Shown one piece after another: positions 28,810 through 33,624 of a stretch of 33,624 bases of DNA (the first letter of the stretch is position 1; every line of letters starts with the position of its first letter). A model generated the notes under the pieces. That model was not told where the DNA came from and did no database searches. It saw nothing but the letters and a program-made list of their open reading frames with translations. The DNA is from DATBDM01 sp034664425 (lineage in GTDB: Bacteria > Actinomycetota > Thermoleophilia > Solirubrobacterales > Solirubrobacteraceae). The DNA lies in assembly GCA_034664425.1 (NCBI GenBank), contig JAXDHR010000104.1, forward strand, positions 1 to 33,624, written 5' to 3'. Position numbers and translations under genes: made by a program.

Positions 28810-31352
28810 GTGACCTCCAGTCGGGGGCCCGCGCTGGCGGATCCCTCTTTGGAAAGGTAGGCGGCCGCGTCGCCGCTCGTGGTGCTCGCGCGGATCGAGA
28901 CGCTGCCGGGCGCGCTCACGAGGGAGGTGACGTCGAAGGTGTACGGCGTGCTGAGGCTCACCGCGCCGAGCGACACCGGCGAGCCGGCCGAAGCCGGCGC
29001 CGAGTTCCAGGTGACGCCGCTCTCGGTCCAGCCGTTGTCGGGCGCGCGATAGAAGTCGCCTCCCTTGACCGAGTTGTTGTTCGTGCTCGGTCCCACGGTC
29101 AGCGTGAGCAGCGCCTTGCTCACCGACGAGCAGGAGGATGGGAGGTCGAATCGCAGCAGGAAGTCGACCCCGGGGCTGTCGACCGTCAGCCGCGTCCCCG
29201 AGCCGGCATTCGTGGTCGGCGTCGCCGAGGAGATCGTCGCGTCAGCGCTGGGGGCGAGCGTCGTGGTCGTCCCGCCGGTCGCGGTGGCGTCGGTGGTGGC
29301 CGATGCCGGCCCGGTCTGGGAGGACTCGGTGGTGCCGTCCGAGGCCACTGCCGACACGGTGTACGTGTAGGTCGTGCTCGCGGTGAGACCCGTGTCGGAA
29401 TAGGTCGTCTGGTTCCCGGGAACATCGGCGATCTTCACGCCACCCCGGCGGATGCGGTAGGTCACACCGGTGGTCGGGCTCGCCGTCCAGCTGAGATCGA
29501 TCCCGCTGGCGCCCGTCGCGGTGGCGTTGAGACCACTGGGAGGGCCGGGCGGGGGAGTCGCGGCGGTCTTCGTGATCGTGGCGCTGTCGAAGACCGCGTT
29601 GGTGTCGGCGCGGACCGCGTCGAGCTGCAGCGACGAGGGCGACACCGTGACGCGCTCGTACTGGTAGTAGCTCGCCTCGCGGAACGCGCTCCACGCCGGC
29701 TGGGCCAGCGAGAACGCGTTGAAGCCGTTGCCGCCCGCTCCCGTGACCACGTAGGTGACGCCGCCCGCGGCCGGCGCTCCGTTCGTGAGCGGAAGGCTGC
29801 GCTCGTAGTTGTGGCTGTTGCCCGAGAGCACGAGATCGACATGCTGCGTCTGGAAGAGCGGCACGAGGTACTGCTGCACGGGCTTGGAGCTCGCGTTGGC
29901 CGTGCTCGAGCTGTACGGAGGACGCTGCAGGGCGACGATCCGCCACGCGGCGTCCTGGTGCGCGGCCAGGTCCGCCTGCGCGAAGTTGAACTGCGGCGTG
30001 CCGGTGGCGTACGGCTGCTCGGAGTCGAGCACGAGGATGTGCGCGTCGCCCCAGTCGTAGCTGTACCAGGCGTGGTTGCTCCCGGGCATGGGGAACACGT
30101 TCCAGAACTCCCCGTCGCCGTAGTACTCCTTGTTGCCGTTCGCCGGGAAGAAGGCCTGACTCTTGACCGCGGTTCCGAACTGCTTGAAGAAGCGGCCGTC
30201 GAAGTCGGAGTAGGTCGTGGTGAAGTTGGGATCCGGCAGGCCGGACGTCGGATAGATGTTGTCGCCCACGGTCTGGATGAACGACGTTCCGGCGCCCGCG
30301 ATGTTGGTCGCGTTCTGCGCCTCCCCCGTCGCGCCCCCGCCGAAGTCGCCGATCGCCGCGAACTTGAACGTCTGCCCCGGCGGTGCGGCCGTGCGGAACG
30401 TCGCGCTGCTGGTGACTCCGGCGCCGTTGCCCACCTGGTAGGCGTACGCCGTCCCAGGCGACAGGCCGGTGATGCTCACGCTGTGATGCTGCACCGCTCC
30501 CGCCGGATCGGACTTCGAGTTCTCGGTCGCGCTGGCCGCTCCCCACGAGACGATCCCGGGCGTCGCCAGGTTCGTCCACCAGGAGATGACCGCGGAGGTC
30601 CCGGTCACATTGGAGAGATACGGCCCACGAGCGATCTGGACCGTACCCGCCGCCAGCGTCTTGACCGACCGGCCCGACGTCGCGGCTGACAGGTTGCCGT
30701 TGGAGTCGACCGCCTTGACGGTGTACGTATGCGTGCTGCCGGCGGCCAGGCCGTTGTCGGAGTAGCGCAGGCCGTTCGGCAGATCGACGGTGCCGACGAG
30801 TGCACCATCGCGAAACACTCGGTACCCGGCCACGTCGGTCGAGCCGGATGCCGCCCAGAACACGTCGATCCGCGACGAGGAGAAGGCCTTCCCGTTCACG
30901 CTGGCGCTCGATGGCGCCGCAGGGGCGGTTGCGTCGGCCGAGTTGTTCGTCGTCAAGGTGGCCGTCCGCATCGCCGACGCGTTGTTGGCCGCGTCGATGG
31001 CCACGACGCCGAACTTGTACGCGGTGCCGCTGTAGAGCTTGCTCGCCGAGTACGACGTCACCGCGTCCGTCGTCGCGATCAGGCTCAACGCCGAATCCGC
31101 AGCACTCGCCGGCCCGCGGTAGACCCGGTAGCCCTCGATGCCGACGTCATCGGTCGACCGGCCCCACGCGAGCTTCGCCGACGTCGTCGTGAGGCTGGAG
31201 ACGGTGATGGTTCCCGGCTGGCTCGGCGCGGCGGTGTCAGCGGCTGAGGCCGTCGGCGCACCCACGGCCATGGCCAGCGTGCACACGGCCGCGATGGCAA
31301 GCGTCCACGGGCGCAGCGCTCGCCATCGAGGCGCGCGGAGATCATGCGGCAT
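28803..31352 (-). CDS. Secreted purple-acid-phosphatase-like protein with FnIII domains and C-terminal DNRLRE/CBM96-like domain
   Basis: An 849-residue protein: signal peptide (about 15-37), two FnIII domains (43-135, 143-233), a PAP N-terminal FnIII-like domain (VQIARGPYLSNVTGTSAVIS, 238-322), the metallophosphoesterase domain (329-600), another FnIII (about 606-690) and a C-terminal jelly roll (700-849: LTVDSPGVDFLLRFDLPSSC). In the phosphatase domain the first motifs are intact: D336 (GDFG), D364 and Y367 (GDNIY), N407. But His after N407 is Lys408 (GNKE), the VxxH His is Gln476 (VALQRPPY), and GHxH reads GNSH (N512, H514). So at least two metal-ligand His are replaced. Overlaps the next gene by 7 nt. 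Confidence 0.88.
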   Translation of the reverse strand: MPHDLRAPRWRALRPWTLAIAAVCTLAMAVGAPTASAADTAAPSQPGTITVSSLTTTSAKLAWGRSTDDVGIEGYRVYRGPASAADSALSLIATTDAVTSYSASKLYSGTAYKFGVVAIDAANNASAMRTATLTTNNSADATAPAAPSSASVNGKAFSSSRIDVFWAASGSTDVAGYRVFRDGALVGTVDLPNGLRYSDNGLAAGSTHTYTVKAVDSNGNLSAATSGRSVKTLAAGTVQIARGPYLSNVTGTSAVISWWTNLATPGIVSWGAASATENSKSDPAGAVQHHSVSITGLSPGTAYAYQVGNGAGVTSSATFRTAAPPGQTFKFAAIGDFGGGATGEAQNATNIAGAGTSFIQTVGDNIYPTSGLPDPNFTTTYSDFDGRFFKQFGTAVKSQAFFPANGNKEYYGDGEFWNVFPMPGSNHAWYSYDWGDAHILVLDSEQPYATGTPQFNFAQADLAAHQDAAWRIVALQRPPYSSSTANASSKPVQQYLVPLFQTQHVDLVLSGNSHNYERSLPLTNGAPAAGGVTYVVTGAGGNGFNAFSLAQPAWSAFREASYYQYERVTVSPSSLQLDAVRADTNAVFDSATITKTAATPPPGPPSGLNATATGASGIDLSWTASPTTGVTYRIRRGGVKIADVPGNQTTYSDTGLTASTTYTYTVSAVASDGTTESSQTGPASATTDATATGGTTTTLAPSADATISSATPTTNAGSGTRLTVDSPGVDFLLRFDLPSSCSSVSKALLTLTVGPSTNNNSVKGGDFYRAPDNGWTESGVTWNSAPASAGSPVSLGAVSLSTPYTFDVTSLVSAPGSVSIRASTTSGDAAAYLSKEGSASAGPRLEVTC

Positions 31353-31473
31353 TCCGAGTACCGTAGAGCCGCCGGGGGGAAGCGCACCTGGACCATCGGT
31401 ACGAACCCGCGCGCTGAGGCTCGACCGCCGGTCCGCCGGCTCGACTCGGGCCTACGCGTTCGCGCACGTGTGG

Positions 31474-32445
31474 CTAGCGTGCGCGCGCCAATACGGTCAA
31501 CGCACGGCGCAGCCGCCGATCGGCGGCCCCCGCCTGGCGACGGGCCTTGCGGTAGGCCGCGGGTCGCTCGGCCCGGGCGGCGGTCGCGAGCCGCTCGTAT
31601 GCGGCGGCCGAGGCTCGAAGCGAGCCCAGGAGAACTGCGCCTGGGCCGGTGCGCGGCGCGAACGGAGCAAGCGTCGCCGCGGCCGCGCGATGCGCTGACG
31701 CCAGTCGCGTGGACGCCGCCGCCTGGCTCTCACCCGTGGTCGCGCTGCGAAGCTCGCCGGCGCCGGCGGCACGGGCACGCTGCAGCGCTCGAAGCGGAGG
31801 GCCGCCGCGCAGGCGCAGCGCGAGGTCCGGAGTCGGCGGCACCGCGCGGGCTCCCGCGATGGAGAGCACGCCGTTGCCGCACCCGGCCGGCGGCACCCCT
31901 CGCCGAACCTCGCAACCGCTGAGCAGGACGCCCGACGCCACCGGCGACACCACGAGTGCCAGGTGGCCGCCGTCACGCAGCGTGAGATCCCGATACGCCC
32001 ACGCGGGGCGTCCGGCGAGGTGCGTCGGGACCGGCGCTCGCGGCGGCCTCGCGAGCACCTTGCGCACCGAGGCCGGGACGAGCGACGGGTCGTCGACCGG
32101 CGCGCCCGCGAGCCAGTTCCACGACGCCTGGTCCCGTGACGGCGCGTAGGCGACGCCCAGTGCCGCCTCGGCCGCCGAGCCCGGGGGCGAGATGCGCAGG
32201 CGCCACTGGGCGGGAACGGCCACGTCAAGGGGACCCACGCGGAGATGGTGCGGCGCGGCGGCAGCGGTGGACGGGGCGATCGAGGGCTCGGCTCTGTGCC
32301 CGCCCGCGAGCCATCCCACGACTGCCGCCCCGATCAGGGGAAGCAGCGTCCAGATGGGCCGGGCGATCCCGCGCCCGTGCAGGGACGCGAGGCGTGCTCT
32401 GGCCGGCGTCGTCTCGACAGGATCGCGCTGGGTTGTAGTCGGCAC
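31474..32445 (-). CDS. Cassette B, P3: one-TM protein, paralogue of the P3 at 20636-21604
   Basis: A 323-residue protein. After about 30 polar residues comes the membrane segment WTLLPLIGAAVVGWLAGGHR, then an external region with DDPSLVPASVRK, THLAGRPAWAYRDLTLRDG, ASGVLLSGCEVRRGVPPAGC, and an Ala/Arg-rich helical tail with AAYERLATAARAERPAAYRK. All landmark motifs of cassette A's P3 are present in the same order, though overall identity is moderate. The GTG at 32445 is chosen because it starts 5 nt after the P2 stop and fits the length of the paralogue; a longer frame upstream overlaps P2. Downstream, on the same strand, is the phosphatase operon with about 120 nt between. Confidence 0.7.
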   Translation of the reverse strand: MPTTTQRDPVETTPARARLASLHGRGIARPIWTLLPLIGAAVVGWLAGGHRAEPSIAPSTAAAAPHHLRVGPLDVAVPAQWRLRISPPGSAAEAALGVAYAPSRDQASWNWLAGAPVDDPSLVPASVRKVLARPPRAPVPTHLAGRPAWAYRDLTLRDGGHLALVVSPVASGVLLSGCEVRRGVPPAGCGNGVLSIAGARAVPPTPDLALRLRGGPPLRALQRARAAGAGELRSATTGESQAAASTRLASAHRAAAATLAPFAPRTGPGAVLLGSLRASAAAYERLATAARAERPAAYRKARRQAGAADRRLRRALTVLARAR

Positions 32446-32450
32446 GGCGA

Positions 32451-32918
32451 CTAGCCCGACGAGTCGAAGCCCGGTCCTGAGCCGGACGAGTCGAACGTGG
32501 GGGCGGCCGTCGGTCGGGGGGCGGGGGCCGGCGCGGGGGCGGGGGCGCTGGGAGCGTACGTGGCCGCCGGAGCCGGCGCCGTCGCGGTCGGGCTCGTCGC
32601 GCTGGGACCCGCAAGCCATGGCTGCGCGGCGGCCGTCGGCGTGGCCGACGGTACCGGCGTCGGCGTGGCCGTCGCGAGGGCCGGCGGCCGGGAGCGGCGG
32701 ATGACCGGTCGCCGCAGCGGCGGCACGGCCACGCCGGCGAGCCTGCCGGAGCGCAGTTGCGGCGACGGCCGGACCGAGACGCGCTCCCGGACCGCCGCTA
32801 GGGCTGACGCACGATCCTGCGCGGACGCCACCGGCGCGTCGTCGTGTGACGCCCGCGCGAGCAGGTACGCCCCGGAGCCGAGGACGAGCATGAGCAGGAC
32901 CAGCCGCGCTCGCGTCAT
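32451..32918 (-). CDS. Cassette B, P2: one-TM Pro/Ala-rich protein ending in two FDSSG motifs
   Basis: A 155-residue protein. N-terminal membrane segment ARLVLLMLVLGSGAYLLARA, a polar/basic middle (SVRPSPQLRSGRLAGVAVPP, PVIRRSRPP) and a disordered Ala/Pro/Thr tail ending in FDSSG-SGPG-FDSSG. The paralogue in cassette A has one FDSSG at the very end. The ATG at 32918 overlaps the P1 stop (ATGA); six extra residues upstream are possible but the coupled start matches cassette A. Confidence 0.6.
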   Translation of the reverse strand: MTRARLVLLMLVLGSGAYLLARASHDDAPVASAQDRASALAAVRERVSVRPSPQLRSGRLAGVAVPPLRRPVIRRSRPPALATATPTPVPSATPTAAAQPWLAGPSATSPTATAPAPAATYAPSAPAPAPAPAPRPTAAPTFDSSGSGPGFDSSG

Positions 32919-33624
32919 GTCGTACTCCGCGGGCATCTGCGCGGGCGCGGCGAGCTTGAGAACAGGCAGGCGTCGCGACGCGAGGGCGGCCGCCCCCGGC
33001 GCACGACGATCTGCGTGTACTTCCCGATGTACCGACGCCGCGTGACCCGGATGGTCAGCGTCACGCCGGCGCGCAGGACGCGCTGGAAGGGACGCACGTG
33101 GACCAGGCTGACCGCGTGCCCCCAGTTCCTGCGCGGGCAGCCTGAGCCGCTGCAGAGGACGGAGATCCGCGCGCGCGCCGGCGCGCGGACCGTGAGCAGG
33201 CTCAGATGCGCTCCATCGGCGGTCAGGAAGCCCTTGATGCGGACGACGGGGAACGGTCGCAGTATCCGCCGGGAGCCCGATGTCCCCCGGACGGCGCCCG
33301 TGGGAGCCGGCGCGGCGGTGCTCGTCGGCGCCGGGCTCGGCGGGACGGTGAAGTGCGTGCCGACCGGCAGGGGGGTGGGGCTTGGTGTCGCCGTCGGCAC
33401 GGGCGTGTCGGTGGGCGTTGCGACGGGCGTGTCGGTGGGCGTTGCGACGGGCGTGTCGGTGGGCGTGTCGGTGGGCGTCGCGACGGGCGTGTCCGTGGGC
33501 GTCGCGACGGGCGTGTCCGTGGGCGTCGCGACGGGCGTGTCCGTGGGCGTGGCCCCCGGATCCGGCGTCGACGTGTCCGTCGGAGCGACCACATCGGTCG
33601 CGCCGGCGGTGCCCTGTGCGGCCG
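32915..33624 (-). CDS. Cassette B, P1: C-terminal part of secreted protein (5' end outside the window)
   Basis: The frame is open to the window edge, so at least 235 residues. The first part visible is a repeat-rich linker (TDTPVATP units, 33401-33556), then a Pro/Thr linker and a C-terminal domain: VVRIKGFLTADGAHLSLLTV, LCSGSGCPRRNW, RPFQRVLRAGVTLTIRVTRR, YIGKYTQIVVRRGRPPSRRD, ACLF and RPRRCP. This is closely similar to the C-terminal domain of cassette A's P1, including the Cys positions. A signal peptide and Ig-like domain are expected upstream. Its TGA overlaps the P2 ATG. Confidence 0.7.
   Translation of the reverse strand, partial: AAQGTAGATDVVAPTDTSTPDPGATPTDTPVATPTDTPVATPTDTPVATPTDTPTDTPVATPTDTPVATPTDTPVPTATPSPTPLPVGTHFTVPPSPAPTSTAAPAPTGAVRGTSGSRRILRPFPVVRIKGFLTADGAHLSLLTVRAPARARISVLCSGSGCPRRNWGHAVSLVHVRPFQRVLRAGVTLTIRVTRRRYIGKYTQIVVRRGRPPSRRDACLFSSSPRPRRCPRSTT
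33401..33556. repeat. Tandem 24-bp repeat within P1 of cassette B
   Basis: Six and a half copies of a 24-bp unit (GGGCGTGTCSGTGGGCGTYG then CGAC, plus-strand reading) with two variant types, S = G in the left copies and C in the right; one extra half unit at 33449-33460. Translated on the minus strand, each copy gives TDTPVATP, a Pro/Thr linker. The frame is preserved through all copies, including the half unit (12 bp). Confidence 0.9.

Noticed and set aside
28785..30689. A 634-codon plus-strand frame
   Set aside because: Arg/Gly/Val-rich shadow of the metallophosphoesterase gene on the minus strand, without any recognisable domain.
33401..33556. Regular repeats resembling a CRISPR array
   Set aside because: Units are directly adjacent without unique spacers and encode an in-frame Pro/Thr linker.

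Overview
The window is GC-rich actinobacterial chromosome. The gene content, the order SRP RNA-dnaX-ybaB-recR followed by lysC-asd, the abundance of overlapping ATGA/GTGA gene junctions, and the very high GC at third codon positions fit the Thermoleophilia (order Solirubrobacterales: Solirubrobacter, Conexibacter, Patulibacter and relatives). The class assignment is inference from gene style; no 16S rRNA is present. Several genes appear leaderless, with a -10-like hexamer ending 6-9 nt before the start codon.

Left part (1-7730), accessory: a partial ApbE flavin transferase with a coupled Pro-rich membrane protein; a short VIT/MbfA-type iron transporter; a STAS anti-sigma antagonist; a three-gene operon (membrane protein, SDR dehydrogenase, deleted remnant of a quinone oxidoreductase) divergent from a MarR regulator with a 29-bp palindrome between them; then an EACC1-caspase pair typical of predicted NTP-era conflict/immunity systems, a small zinc-ribbon protein, a roughly 0.6 kb gene-poor gap and a DUF2294 protein.

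Metal block (7790-12400): an arsenic operon arsR-arsM-(small CC peptide)-GAPDH-arsJ, combining As(III) methylation with the GAPDH/ArsJ route that makes and exports 1-arseno-3-phosphoglycerate. It is followed by a MerR-type metal regulator divergent from a small CC-containing protein through a textbook MerR promoter with a 19-bp spacer.

Centre (12600-17360): tRNA-Val(CAC); a polyprenyl glycosylphosphotransferase divergent from an O-antigen ligase/polymerase with a C-terminal TPR-like region (exopolysaccharide assembly); an ECF sigma factor divergent from a membrane protein that ends in an LPFTG sortase-like signal.

Core block (17377-25308): a large (about 275 nt) SRP RNA, dnaX, ybaB, recR (apparently CTG-initiated), and on the right lysC-asd (aspartate pathway). 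Between recR and lysC, on the minus strand, lies a three-gene cassette of unknown function (called P1-P2-P3 here).

Right part (25309-33624): a structured intergenic region, a membrane protein, a Gfo/Idh/MocA oxidoreductase, two secreted phosphatases that share a DNRLRE/CBM96-like module at opposite ends, and a second diverged copy of the P1-P2-P3 cassette that runs off the window. The duplicated cassette (secreted/anchored domain protein, Pro-rich one-TM protein ending in FDSSG, and one-TM protein with a conserved extracytoplasmic domain and helical tail) is the best candidate for an undescribed system in this window.
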